From: Bacteroidales bacterium UBA1800
GTDB taxonomy: Bacteria > Bacteroidota > Bacteroidia > Bacteroidales > VadinHA17
NCBI GenBank assembly: GCA_002319915.1
Contig: DCFQ01000028.1
Coordinates: 1-18,514 of the forward strand
Length of the DNA stretch: 18,514 bases
Direction: 5' to 3'
Shown here: positions 1-7,685 of the stretch, piece by piece
Layout of the letters: each line of letters starts with the position of its first letter
Numbering within the stretch: position 1 is the first letter of the stretch
The notes under the pieces: generated by a model
Seen by the model: the letters and a program-made list of their open reading frames with translations, nothing else
Databases searched by the model: none
Told to the model about the DNA's origin: nothing
Made by a program: the position numbers and the translations under genes

Positions 1-485
1 CTGTCGGGATACCTGTGAACAATTCCCTTCACCGGTGAGAAAGATTTCTCATGCAGGGGGTCCGATTGCTCGCTGCTCGACTCAATAAGCTCTTCAACCA
101 CCGGTATCACGTTCCGGCGGAGGGGATTGGATGACTTTGTGTCGTAAATAAGCGATGCAAAATATGGTGTGATCCGCATTGGAAGCCGGCCCTTCAGATT
201 GTTGATGGCCAGGATCTCCTTGTCGGTCAATTTAATGATCTTCCGCAAATCATCAATGCTGGTAATTGCATTGCGCATTTGCCATTTCCAATCATTCCAG
301 GATTCAGGGGTGGTCAGGGGGAAGAAGCGGCGAATGAACTCGGCGCTCCGGTTGCTAACTGACTGTTTGGGGATTACGTCTTGCGAAAAATTCGTGGTTT
401 TCGCGCCAGGCTCTTCATCAGAAGAGCAACCCACGAGGCGGCCCTCTCCGTGGAGGGCAACAACCTCATTATTGTTAGCGTTCAT
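1..485 (-). CDS. kamA: Lysine 2,3-aminomutase-family radical SAM protein (KamA-like), N-terminal part, cut by window edge
   Basis: The minus strand is open from an ATG at 485 to the window edge, giving 161 complete codons. Residues 54-70 read FFP followed by a W-x-D-W-K-W-Q block. Residues 101-112 read LPMRITPYFASL, and residues 151-161 read PVKGIVHRYPD. These are the landmarks that come just before the CxxxCxxC iron-sulphur motif in the KamA family. That cluster motif and the PLP site would lie left of position 1, so catalysis cannot be confirmed. Known members interconvert alpha- and beta-amino acids (lysine to beta-lysine, or glutamate) using S-adenosylmethionine, PLP and a [4Fe-4S] cluster. 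Substrate cannot be assigned from this part. The first ~45 residues are Asn/Ser/Glu-rich and unlike the family, so the true start may lie a little downstream. An AAGGTGA lies about 18 bases before the ATG, rather far for a ribosome binding site. Family is fairly sure; the symbol is tentative. Confidence 0.85.
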   Translation of the reverse strand, partial: MNANNNEVVALHGEGRLVGCSSDEEPGAKTTNFSQDVIPKQSVSNRSAEFIRRFFPLTTPESWNDWKWQMRNAITSIDDLRKIIKLTDKEILAINNLKGRLPMRITPYFASLIYDTKSSNPLRRNVIPVVEELIESSSEQSDPLHEKSFSPVKGIVHRYPD

Positions 486-563
486 AAATGTCGATGAAAT
501 AATTCACCTTTTTCTTTTAATTTTTCTCGTTTTTTGTTTAATGGTTACGAATTAATTGGGACG

Positions 564-596
564 AAAATATATAATCTGAAAATACATTGTACCAAA
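564..596 (-). promoter_or_regulatory. Candidate Bacteroidota-type promoter for the kamA-like gene
   Basis: Read on the minus strand, TTTG (596-593) is followed after 21 bases by TATATTTT (571-564). The known Bacteroidota consensus is TTTG, 19-21 bases, TAnnTTTG, so only the last base of the -7 box differs. Initiation just downstream would leave a leader of roughly 70 bases before the ATG at 485. The region is AT-rich and such matches arise by chance, so this is tentative. Confidence 0.3.
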
Positions 597-621
597 TGAC
601 GCTCATAAATATCAACATAAA

Positions 622-651
622 TTGCATTTTGTTAACAATCAAATAGTTTTG
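622..651 (+). promoter_or_regulatory. Candidate Bacteroidota-type promoter facing the MATE gene
   Basis: TTG at 622-624 is followed after 19 bases by TAGTTTTG at 644-651, an exact match to the TAnnTTTG -7 consensus. It points rightward, but the MATE gene starts over 300 bases away. The transcript would therefore either carry a long leader or be a separate short RNA. It is supported by the motif alone. Confidence 0.3.
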
Positions 652-787
652 TAAAAATGTAAATTCGCTCTAAACTCCTATATATAAGCTTCTTACAATT
701 ATCTTTTCTGTACTATCCGTCCCGTTCGCCGTCAATATTTCCGTTCCGCTTTTTCGAACTGCTTCCTGTCATTTTTCATAAAATTTC

Positions 788-823
788 AATGCCCGGTTCT
801 GATAATAAACAGGCATTTTTCTT
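788..823 (+). terminator. Weak hairpin followed by a T-rich tract
   Basis: AATGCC at 788-793 can pair with GGCATT at 812-817 across an 18-base loop, and the 3' arm runs into a T-rich stretch (TTTTTCTTGAGTTTTTTG). This resembles an intrinsic terminator, but the stem is short and AT-rich. No gene ends upstream on this strand, so any role would be as an attenuator or the end of a small RNA. Confidence 0.2.
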
Positions 824-968
824 GAGTTTTTTGTTAAACAATTATTATGCCAGAATTTTAATCACCTGTCTGTAAATTGAGTGTCTGTTTTTCAAATACT
901 TTTATCAGTCAAAAAAGACATGCTTTATAACGGATATATCTTTCATAAATTATCCCGCACGGCATGAA

Positions 969-2408
969 TTGAAACAGCGCATCATTGTGAAAGAAAAGAA
1001 GGGTACCAAATTGTTGCACCGGCTTGGAACTATTTTGCGTGAGATACGTGAGGCGGTTTCGGGAACTGACCAGGACTTTACCGAAACGTCCATCATGCGG
1101 GCAATTTTTCTCCTTTCGGTACCGTCTGTTCTCGAAATGGTAATGGAGTCGATTTTCGTCATTGCCGATATGTTCTTCGTCTCCAGGCTCGGAGCTGATG
1201 CAGTTGCGACCGTCGGGCTCACCGAATCGCTCCTGACTATTTCCTACGCCATTTCGCTGGGGCTTGCCACTGCAACCACATCAATGGTATCCAGGAGGAT
1301 AGGTGAGAAGAATCCTGCCAGGGCCTCGGAAACGGCATTCCAGGCCATACTGACAGGAATTGCAGTTTCGATCCTGATTTCGATCCCGGCAGCACTATAT
1401 TCAGGCAAACTGCTGGCGATGATGGGGGCATCCGAAACGATCGTATCGCAGTATTCCGGGTATACGAGGATCATGATGAGCGGGAACCTGGTGATAATGC
1501 TACTGTTCATAATCAACGCCATCTTCAGGAGCGCCGGGGATGCAGCTGTAGCAATGCGTGTACTCTGGATCGGGAACATTATAAACATAGTGCTCGACCC
1601 GTGCCTGATCTTCGGGCTGGGTCCGTTCCCCGAACTTGGTGTCACAGGTGCTGCTATCGCCACCACCACAGGCCGTGGGATCTCAGTGCTCTACCAACTC
1701 TGGCTCCTGTTTTTCGGCAGGAAGCGTATCAGGCTTGCATTTGGTCAGCTTACCGTCCGCTTCAAGGTCATCGCCAGGCTACTGCGGCTGTCGGTCGGGA
1801 GTATAGGTCAGAATCTCATTGCCACTACCAGCTGGATCGCGCTTGTAAGGATCATTTCGATCTTCGGGAGTGAAGTAGTGGCCGGCTATACGATCGCGAT
1901 CAGGATCATAAACTTTGCCCTGCTTCCATCGTGGGGCATCAGCAATGCAGCCTCAGCCCTCGTGGGCCAGAACCTCGGAGCCAACAAGCCCTCGAGGGCA
2001 GAAAAGGCGGTTATCGTCACCGGCCTGATCAACATGGTGTTCCTCGGGATCACAGGAGTTGTCCTTATAGTGTTTCCTCGTTTCTTCATTCAACTTTTTA
2101 TTAGCGAGGACGTGGTTCTTTCTTCCGGGATCGAATGCCTGCGGATCCTTAGCATCGGCTTTATCGCATACGGTTTCGGCATGGTGCTGGTCAACTCGTT
2201 CAACGGAGCGGGCGACACCGCCACACCGCTCAGGATAAATATTTTCGCATACTGGCTTCTGGAAATCCCGCTGGCATGGTTTCTTGCCATTACTTCGGGA
2301 ATGAAGGAACAGGGAGTCTACACGGCCATCCTCATCGCGGAATCAATCATGACAATCACCGCCTGGTTGGTCTTCAGAAGGGGCAGGTGGAAGCTCAAGG
2401 TTGTCTGA
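969..2408 (+). CDS. MATE family efflux transporter
   Basis: This 479-residue polytopic membrane protein carries MATE landmarks: a first-helix region with ADMFFVSRLGADAVATVG (residues 66-83), a DPCLIFG motif at 210-216 followed by GVTGAAIAT, and GQNLGA in the second half. Members of this family export cationic drugs or metabolites across the inner membrane using Na+ or H+ gradients. Substrate is not predictable. The start is uncertain. The listed start is TTG at 969, GTG at 987 is an alternative, and the first in-frame ATG is at 1095 (residue 43). The stretch before residue 43 (REIREAVSGTDQDFTE) resembles the usual cytosolic N-terminus of Bacteroidota homologues, so translation probably begins upstream of that ATG. 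No convincing ribosome binding site is visible. It stands alone on its strand and abuts the convergent arfB gene exactly. Confidence 0.93.
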   Translation: MKQRIIVKEKKGTKLLHRLGTILREIREAVSGTDQDFTETSIMRAIFLLSVPSVLEMVMESIFVIADMFFVSRLGADAVATVGLTESLLTISYAISLGLATATTSMVSRRIGEKNPARASETAFQAILTGIAVSILISIPAALYSGKLLAMMGASETIVSQYSGYTRIMMSGNLVIMLLFIINAIFRSAGDAAVAMRVLWIGNIINIVLDPCLIFGLGPFPELGVTGAAIATTTGRGISVLYQLWLLFFGRKRIRLAFGQLTVRFKVIARLLRLSVGSIGQNLIATTSWIALVRIISIFGSEVVAGYTIAIRIINFALLPSWGISNAASALVGQNLGANKPSRAEKAVIVTGLINMVFLGITGVVLIVFPRFFIQLFISEDVVLSSGIECLRILSIGFIAYGFGMVLVNSFNGAGDTATPLRINIFAYWLLEIPLAWFLAITSGMKEQGVYTAILIAESIMTITAWLVFRRGRWKLKVV

Positions 2409-2834
2409 TCATCCCTCCGTGTCGTCGATGCCTTTCCGCAATTCCTTGAGGTTTCCCCGCTTCCGTTTGTTATCCAGCCTTTCGGTCTTCGATTGAGTGG
2501 TCGGACCTGTGGGAATACGTTCGGGAGATTCAGTCAGTGCGGCTGCTATCATCGAAAGCATCTTTTCAACTGCTTTCTTCCTGTTCTTAAGCTGAGATCT
2601 CTCTGATTGTGAAATTATTAACAATTCCCCTTCGGAATTGATCCTGCGGGAGAGCCTGTCCAGCAGGGTTTCCTTTTCGCTGTCGCTGAGAAGTGCGGAA
2701 TCCCTGATACTGAACCGGATCTCGGCCCGGGTATTGACCTTGTTCACATTTTGGCCTCCCGGGCCGGAGCTCCTGGAGGCGGAGAAGATGAATTCATTTT
2801 CAATGCATCGGTCCTTTAAAGTCGTGATATCCAT
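2409..2834 (-). CDS. arfB: Peptidyl-tRNA hydrolase ArfB (alternative ribosome-rescue factor)
   Basis: The 141-residue product has the release-factor catalytic loop SSGPGGQNVNKVNTR, with GGQ at residues 26-28, and a C-terminal basic tail (about 103-137, rich in K and R). This is the two-part layout of ArfB/YaeJ, and the length is close to the 140 residues of the E. coli protein. In known members the tail enters the empty mRNA channel of stalled ribosomes and the GGQ loop hydrolyses the peptidyl-tRNA. The GGQ domain is too short, and lacks the codon-recognition domains, for RF1 or RF2. The tail separates it from the mitochondrial ICT1-like outliers only weakly. The ATG at 2834 gives the normal N-terminus. 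It is a single-gene unit, divergent from the DUF169 gene. Confidence 0.93.
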   Translation of the reverse strand: MDITTLKDRCIENEFIFSASRSSGPGGQNVNKVNTRAEIRFSIRDSALLSDSEKETLLDRLSRRINSEGELLIISQSERSQLKNRKKAVEKMLSMIAAALTESPERIPTGPTTQSKTERLDNKRKRGNLKELRKGIDDTEG

Positions 2835-2854
2835 TTGAAGCCAGGAATTCTTTT

Positions 2855-2957
2855 TTTACCGCAAAGATCGCAAAGTCCAAAAGAGGACGCAAAGACAACG
2901 TAAGTACCTTTTTTGCTTGGCGTTCTTTGCTAATACTTTGCGAACTTTTCGGTTAAA
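2855..2957. repeat. Large imperfect inverted repeat made of CGCAAAG units
   Basis: The left arm (about 2855-2894) contains CGCAAAG at 2860-2866, 2869-2875 and 2888-2894. The right arm (about 2916-2957) contains the complementary CTTTGC at 2925-2930 and CTTTGCG at 2936-2942, and ends CGGTTAAA opposite TTTACCG. The arms of about 40 bases are separated by about 21 bases. Similar ACCGCAAAG-type repeats are, as I recall, scattered through intergenic regions of Bacteroidota genomes. It lies between divergent gene starts, so it is not placed as a terminator for either flanking gene. Confidence 0.7.
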
Positions 2958-3020
2958 TTATTTTAAGTGACAGTAATAACGATCTAGGACAAAATTATGT
3001 AACCTTGTAAAAAAAATCAA

Positions 3021-3767
3021 ATGGATATTGCATTTAGAGATCATTTCATCCGGAAATGGAAGGAATATTTCAATGGCCCAGAACTCCCAATCATATTATA
3101 TTATGCCGACACGCCCGGAGATGCAGCCATGGCTCCCGCGTCAGACAAATGGAGCTGCATAATTTGCCAGCTGGCTGAAGTCCGGAAAGGCAAATCACTG
3201 GCATTCAGCAAAGAGACTGTGCGCTGCGCCGGAGGAAAGCGGTACCTGGGATTTTCAAAAACCGTACGGCCCGATTTTGAATACTTCCTGTCGTGCGGGA
3301 TCGGGAACAGGATGGAGGGGGAGAGATACATCAGGACCCCTGAAATGGTTGTCAGAATGATGGATCAGATGCAGCCTGCTGAAGCTCCCGGCAAATACAT
3401 TGTCTTTAAAAGATGGGATAAGCTGGAAGAAGCTGACAACCCGGATGTTGTGATCTTCTTTTGCACACCGGACGTGTTATCAGGATTATTCACGCTCGCC
3501 AATTTCGACCAGGTTGAGCCTAATGGCACCTTCACGCCTTTCGGATCGGGCTGCAGCTCAATCGTCCATCATCCCTTTCTCGAAAAAGATGCTGAAAGGC
3601 CCAGGGCTGTGATCGGAATGTTCGACCCATCGGCAAGGCCCTGCGTCCCGGAAGGCACCCTTACATTCGCAGTCCCTTTCGTGAAATTCATGAAGATGGC
3701 CGGCTATATGGATGAAAGCTTCCTTATAACCCCATCCTGGGAAAAAGTTCGTAAGCGTATAAGCTGA
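3021..3767 (+). CDS. DUF169 family protein
   Basis: The 248-residue soluble protein has no signal peptide or membrane segment and matches the DUF169 family (archaeal and anaerobe-rich, function unknown) in overall layout. Visible landmarks are an N-terminal ELPIILYY strand, CIIC at residues 46-49, ETVRCAGGKRYLGF around residues 65-78, FGSGCSS at 174-180, and a C-terminal TLTFAVPFVKFMKMAGYM helix. Seven cysteines (46, 49, 69, 92, 148, 178, 208) are notable for a cytosolic protein and could bind a metal or iron-sulphur cluster, but that is inference. The ATG at 3021 follows an A-rich stretch without a Shine-Dalgarno sequence. It stands alone between the repeat and the convergent rhamnosidase gene, with a 2-base gap to the latter. 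No reaction is known to me for this family. Confidence 0.85.
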   Translation: MDIAFRDHFIRKWKEYFNGPELPIILYYADTPGDAAMAPASDKWSCIICQLAEVRKGKSLAFSKETVRCAGGKRYLGFSKTVRPDFEYFLSCGIGNRMEGERYIRTPEMVVRMMDQMQPAEAPGKYIVFKRWDKLEEADNPDVVIFFCTPDVLSGLFTLANFDQVEPNGTFTPFGSGCSSIVHHPFLEKDAERPRAVIGMFDPSARPCVPEGTLTFAVPFVKFMKMAGYMDESFLITPSWEKVRKRIS

Positions 3768-3769
3768 GC

Positions 3770-6523
3770 CTAGTTCACCTGGTTATCAGGAATATCAAAC
3801 ACATACTCCCCTGAACCGGTTTCAAGGCTGATATATACTCCTCCCTTTTGTGCCTCGGTCCTGGCACTGTTTTTCAGCTCCGGCGTGATTGGTGCTCCAT
3901 TGAGATTAATCTTGGAGGGATCATCAACAGGCAGCATCACTGTCGCCCGGGTATTGGCCGGAATGGTGATATTAACCTTCACCCGGCCGTCCTTCCTTTC
4001 CCACCCGGAAGAAATTGTGCCGTAAGGACTTTCAAAGGAGGCTTTCGAATACTGAAGCCTTTTGGAGGGATGCGGCTGAATGAGTATGTGCCTGAAACCC
4101 GGCTCTTTTTCCTCGATTCCTGCAGAGGTCCTGTACATCCAGTCGCCTATTGCGCCGTATGCATAATGGTTGAAGGAGTTCATGCCCGGATCCTGGAATG
4201 TGCTGTCGGTCTTCTGGCCGTCCCACCTTTCCCAGATGGTCGTCGCGCCCATCTTTACCGGGTAGAGCCATGAAGGATAGGTCTGCTGGAGAAGCAGGTC
4301 GTATGCCACATTTGAGTAACCCTCCCGGGTGAGAACGTTGCACAGGAAAACAGTACCGAGAAAGCCGGTAGAAAGATGATTTCCCCTGCTCCTTATGTCA
4401 TCGACAAGGAACTTCGCAGCCTTATCCCTCAGATTATCTAGCAGGAGGTCGAACTGAAGAGCAAGGACATATGAGGTCTGGGAATTTGTCCCGACCCTCC
4501 CCGCCGGGGTAACATATTCGTGAATGAATACCTGCTTAATCTTTTCGAAGAGATCATGGTATGTTTTCTCATCCTCTGTCTTGCCAAGAACATTTGCGGC
4601 ATTTTCCAGCAATTTTGCCGAATATGCGTAGAATGTCGTTGCAATGAAATCGTGTTCGGTGAATCCGTCCGGTTCAGGATGGTTATTCACAGGGGGATGG
4701 TAAAAGAGCCAGTCGCCATATATGCTGCCGCCCTTCCATATATAACTGTCACCAGCCTTTTTCCGGATGTATTCAACCCAGGCCTTCATTGAAGGATACT
4801 GCGTTTCAAGGAAGCTGCGGTCGCCATAGACCAGGTACATGGTCCACGGTGCGATCACCGCCACATCACCCCATCCTGCCGAAGGTGTGGTTGTGGGTGA
4901 TGCCTGTTTGTCGAGCACGTCGGGAATGACCACCGGAACAGCACCATCGGGCCTCTGATCCGCTGCCACATCTTTCAGCCATTTTGAGAAGAATGAGGCA
5001 ACGTCAAAATTGAAAGCAGCGGTCCGGCAGAATGCCTGGGCATCACCGGTCCAGCCAAGTCGTTCATCCCTCTGGGGGCAATCAGTAGGCACGTCAACAA
5101 AGTTCCCCTTCTGACCCCACTGAATATTATGCTGGAGCTGGTTGAGAAGGGGTTCCGAGCATTCATAGCTGCCAGTCACCCGCATGTCGGAATGAACAAC
5201 GACACCGGTCAGGTTTTCCGGGGCAAGCGTTCCGGGAAATCCCTTGACTTCAACAAACCTGAATCCCATGAAGGTAAACCTGGGCTCATAGATCTCTTCC
5301 CCTTTTCCTGCGAGGGTATAAGTTAGGGTGGTCTTTGCAGATCTCAGGTTCTCAGTGTAGAATTCACCATACTTGTCGAGCACCTCGGCATGACGGAGGG
5401 TTACAACCGTTCCGGCAGGACCGGATACTTTAAGCCTGATCCAGCCAACCATATTCTGTCCCATATCTGCGATCAGGCTGCCTTTCGGTGTCCTGAAGAT
5501 CCTGACCGGCTTTATCTCCTGAATCTTCCTCACAGCCGGTCCTTCAGCGGCAATAAGGTTGGTGAGAGGGTAATTCCCCGTGCTTACGCTTTTCCAGCCT
5601 GAATCGTTATACCCGCCCAGGTCCCAGCCTGTCAGCTTTCTTGTTGCGTCATATGTTTCTCCGTTGTAAATATCATCCATCCTGATCGCACCGTCATTTG
5701 TCCCCTTCCAGGAACCATCGCTGACCAGTAATGTTTCACTGCTGTCAGCATACCTTATCCTCAGTTGAAGGAGCAGTCCGAGCCTTTTCCCATAAATTGC
5801 CCAGTTATCGCCCCATGCCAGGGTTCCCCTGTACCAGCCGTCCCCCAGGATGGCCCCAATGGCATTTGCACCTTTCGACAACATGGGGGTAACATCATAA
5901 ACCTGGTACTGAAGGCGTTTGAGGTAAGAGGTCCAGCCAGGGGTAAGTACCTGGTCACCAACTTTCTTTCCGTTTATATGAAGTTCATAGTAACCATGGG
6001 ATGTAACGTAGACCCTGGCTTCGGCAACTGTTTTGTCAATACTGAAATCCTTCCTGAGGTGGGTGGCGGGGGAATACCTGTTCGTATCACTCCCGAGCTC
6101 GATCCATGAGGCTTTCCAATCAGAGGGGCTTAACAGCCCGGTTTCCCACCATGCAGTCTCGCTCCAGTCAGACACCTTTCCCTTGTTATCCCACACTTTG
6201 ACCTGCCAGAAATATCTCTGCCCCGGCTTAAGGGCCTGACCGCCGAACCTGACCAGGATAGACTCTCCTGAATCGATCTTCCCTGTGCTCCAGATTACCG
6301 AAGAACCGGAAAAATGCGGGTCGGTGGCTACCCTTACGGAGTATGCGGTCTGCATAACACCGGTCGCGGGAGATCTCAGCTTCCACGAGAGTGCGGGCTG
6401 CATTTTATCGATCCCCAAAGGATTGGTCTTATGTTCGCATGTGAGGTCATAAACCGACAGATCTTTGGAAAAAGCCGCCAGTGCCAAAGGGACCAGGAAG
6501 AGTAATGCAAAGAATCGTTTCAT
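3770..6523 (-). CDS. Secreted alpha-L-rhamnosidase, glycoside hydrolase family 78
   Basis: This 917-residue enzyme should release terminal alpha-L-rhamnose from plant or microbial glycans in the periplasm. Residues 1-19 form a signal peptide with no lipobox cysteine. An N-terminal beta-sandwich (about 20-130) is followed by the rhamnosidase N domain (about 150-320, with GWYRG at 229-233). Next come the concanavalin-like domain (about 335-440), the (alpha/alpha)6 catalytic barrel (about 450-800) and a C-terminal beta domain (about 805-910). The motif DCPQRDERLGWTGD places D481 and the predicted general acid E487. The predicted general base is E765 in TIWERW. By motif spacing these correspond to D630, E636 and E895 of the Streptomyces avermitilis enzyme. 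Length and domain order are normal for the family. It is divergent from rhaT across a 123-base spacer, which ties it to rhamnose catabolism. The polymer it acts on is not predictable. No SusC/SusD pair is present. Confidence 0.95.
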   Translation of the reverse strand: MKRFFALLFLVPLALAAFSKDLSVYDLTCEHKTNPLGIDKMQPALSWKLRSPATGVMQTAYSVRVATDPHFSGSSVIWSTGKIDSGESILVRFGGQALKPGQRYFWQVKVWDNKGKVSDWSETAWWETGLLSPSDWKASWIELGSDTNRYSPATHLRKDFSIDKTVAEARVYVTSHGYYELHINGKKVGDQVLTPGWTSYLKRLQYQVYDVTPMLSKGANAIGAILGDGWYRGTLAWGDNWAIYGKRLGLLLQLRIRYADSSETLLVSDGSWKGTNDGAIRMDDIYNGETYDATRKLTGWDLGGYNDSGWKSVSTGNYPLTNLIAAEGPAVRKIQEIKPVRIFRTPKGSLIADMGQNMVGWIRLKVSGPAGTVVTLRHAEVLDKYGEFYTENLRSAKTTLTYTLAGKGEEIYEPRFTFMGFRFVEVKGFPGTLAPENLTGVVVHSDMRVTGSYECSEPLLNQLQHNIQWGQKGNFVDVPTDCPQRDERLGWTGDAQAFCRTAAFNFDVASFFSKWLKDVAADQRPDGAVPVVIPDVLDKQASPTTTPSAGWGDVAVIAPWTMYLVYGDRSFLETQYPSMKAWVEYIRKKAGDSYIWKGGSIYGDWLFYHPPVNNHPEPDGFTEHDFIATTFYAYSAKLLENAANVLGKTEDEKTYHDLFEKIKQVFIHEYVTPAGRVGTNSQTSYVLALQFDLLLDNLRDKAAKFLVDDIRSRGNHLSTGFLGTVFLCNVLTREGYSNVAYDLLLQQTYPSWLYPVKMGATTIWERWDGQKTDSTFQDPGMNSFNHYAYGAIGDWMYRTSAGIEEKEPGFRHILIQPHPSKRLQYSKASFESPYGTISSGWERKDGRVKVNITIPANTRATVMLPVDDPSKINLNGAPITPELKNSARTEAQKGGVYISLETGSGEYVFDIPDNQVN

Positions 6524-6646
6524 AGAAGGAATATTAAAGTGTCAAAATTCGAATTTGAAAATTATCTATTTTAATCTTATTATGGAATAGTAAAATAACT
6601 AAATTTAAACACCACTTAAAACCGAATTAGCTAAACCTGTTTCCTG
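6524..6646. promoter_or_regulatory. Divergent promoter region between rhamnosidase and rhaT, with a 12-base palindrome
   Basis: This short AT-rich spacer must hold the start signals of both divergent rhamnose units. The perfect palindrome AAATTCGAATTT (6545-6556) lies about 22 bases upstream of the rhamnosidase ATG and is a possible operator. No exact TAnnTTTG box was found on either strand. Co-control of release and uptake genes by a rhamnose-responsive regulator is likely from the layout, but no regulator gene is in the window. Confidence 0.4.
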
Positions 6647-7675
6647 ATGAATCCTGTAGCCGGAATCCTTCTGATCGCCCTTGGCAGTATTGGTGCCGCA
6701 AGCTTTTATGTGCCTTTTAAGAAAGTCAGGGAATGGGCCTGGGAATCCTACTGGCTGTCGCAGGGAGTCGCAGCATGGCTCATCGCTCCATGGCTGTTCG
6801 CCATCATCTTTGTCCCTCACGGCCAGCTTATGCCAATAATCAACGAATCGCCCTCTTCAGCAAAGCTTACAGCAATGTTCTTCGGGGTCCTATGGGGATT
6901 CGGGGGCCTTACATTCGGACTCAGCCTTAGGTACCTTGGAGTTGCCCTCGGCCAGAGCATTGCATTGGGGCTCTGTGCAGCTTTCGGCACGCTGATCCCG
7001 GCAATTGTCGCCGGAAGCGACCTGTTCTCCTCACGGGCGGGGATACTCACATTGACAGGTGTGGCACTGACGGTAGCCGGAATTGCTGTCATCGGGTATG
7101 CCGGTGCGCTTAAAAGCAGTAATATGACTGAAGAGGAGAAGAGAGCGGCAGTTAAGGAATTCGCTCTCAGGAAAGGATTGTTCATAGCTGTCTTCGCCGG
7201 GATTATGAGCGCCTGCTTCAATTTCGGATACGAAGCCGGAAAACCTATCGAGAACATCGCCCTGGCCCACGGGACAAACCCGTTATTCCAGAAAAACCCG
7301 ACCCTGATCTTCATACTCCTGGGAGGGTTCATCACGAACTTTGCATATTGCGGCTTTCTGAACATAAAGAACCGTACCTACCGTGATTATATTTCGGTTT
7401 CAGGTGCGACGCTTGTGAATAACCTGCTATTCACATTCCTTGCGGGCTTCCTCTGGTTCCTTCAGTTCCATTTCTTTGGCATGGGATCAAGCAAGCTGCC
7501 TGCCGGAATGGCGATTTTTGGCTGGAGCATTCTCATGGCACTGAATATTGCTATCAGCAATATATGGGGAATAATACTGAACGAGTGGAAGGGTGCCGGG
7601 AAAAAGACCATTCTGGTGCTGGTTGCGGGAATTATTATCCTTGTCCTGTCAACTTTTGTGGTAAAACTTAACTGA
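6647..7675 (+). CDS. rhaT: L-rhamnose/proton symporter RhaT
   Basis: The 342-residue polytopic protein (about ten hydrophobic helices) matches RhaT in length (E. coli 344) and in landmarks. It has the N-terminal GSIGAASFYVPFKKVREW, then WESYWLSQGVAAWLIAPW and GFGGLTFGLSLRYLGVALG, and a C-terminal NEWKGAGKKT loop before the last helix. RhaT imports L-rhamnose across the inner membrane with protons. The conserved cytosolic KK-V-x-W segment after the first helix is present. It heads the plus-strand rhamnose operon, and rhaM follows after 10 bases. It is divergent from the secreted rhamnosidase, so the likely substrate is the rhamnose that enzyme releases. The ATG at 6647 gives the normal N-terminus, and no clear Shine-Dalgarno precedes it. 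Confidence 0.96.
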   Translation: MNPVAGILLIALGSIGAASFYVPFKKVREWAWESYWLSQGVAAWLIAPWLFAIIFVPHGQLMPIINESPSSAKLTAMFFGVLWGFGGLTFGLSLRYLGVALGQSIALGLCAAFGTLIPAIVAGSDLFSSRAGILTLTGVALTVAGIAVIGYAGALKSSNMTEEEKRAAVKEFALRKGLFIAVFAGIMSACFNFGYEAGKPIENIALAHGTNPLFQKNPTLIFILLGGFITNFAYCGFLNIKNRTYRDYISVSGATLVNNLLFTFLAGFLWFLQFHFFGMGSSKLPAGMAIFGWSILMALNIAISNIWGIILNEWKGAGKKTILVLVAGIIILVLSTFVVKLN

Positions 7676-7685
7676 TGATGATGAT

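Larger units (their letters stand above)
486..968. other. AT-rich divergent intergenic region
   Basis: This 483-base stretch separates the divergent kamA-like and MATE genes. It holds the two candidate promoters and the weak hairpin listed separately. The only small reading frame of note is 28 codons (789-875), with no recognisable features. No tRNA or known riboswitch structure was recognised. Confidence 0.6.

Noticed and set aside
50..66. Apparent frameshift in the KamA-like gene at the run of G
   Set aside because: Recounting gives five G, and the frame then continues cleanly into the conserved PVKGIVHRYPD segment.
169..555. 128-codon plus-strand open frame
   Set aside because: It is antisense to the KamA-like gene, whose conserved motifs fix the coding strand, and its product has no family features.
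950..1669. Minus-strand frames of 64 to 141 codons opposite the MATE gene
   Set aside because: They are shadows of a strongly conserved membrane protein gene on the plus strand.
2855..2957. CRISPR array
   Set aside because: The CGCAAAG units are only seven bases long, irregularly spaced and arranged as an inverted repeat, without spacers of constant length.
3848..6505. Several plus-strand frames opposite the GH78 gene
   Set aside because: The minus strand encodes a complete 917-residue enzyme with both predicted catalytic glutamates. The plus frames show no family features.
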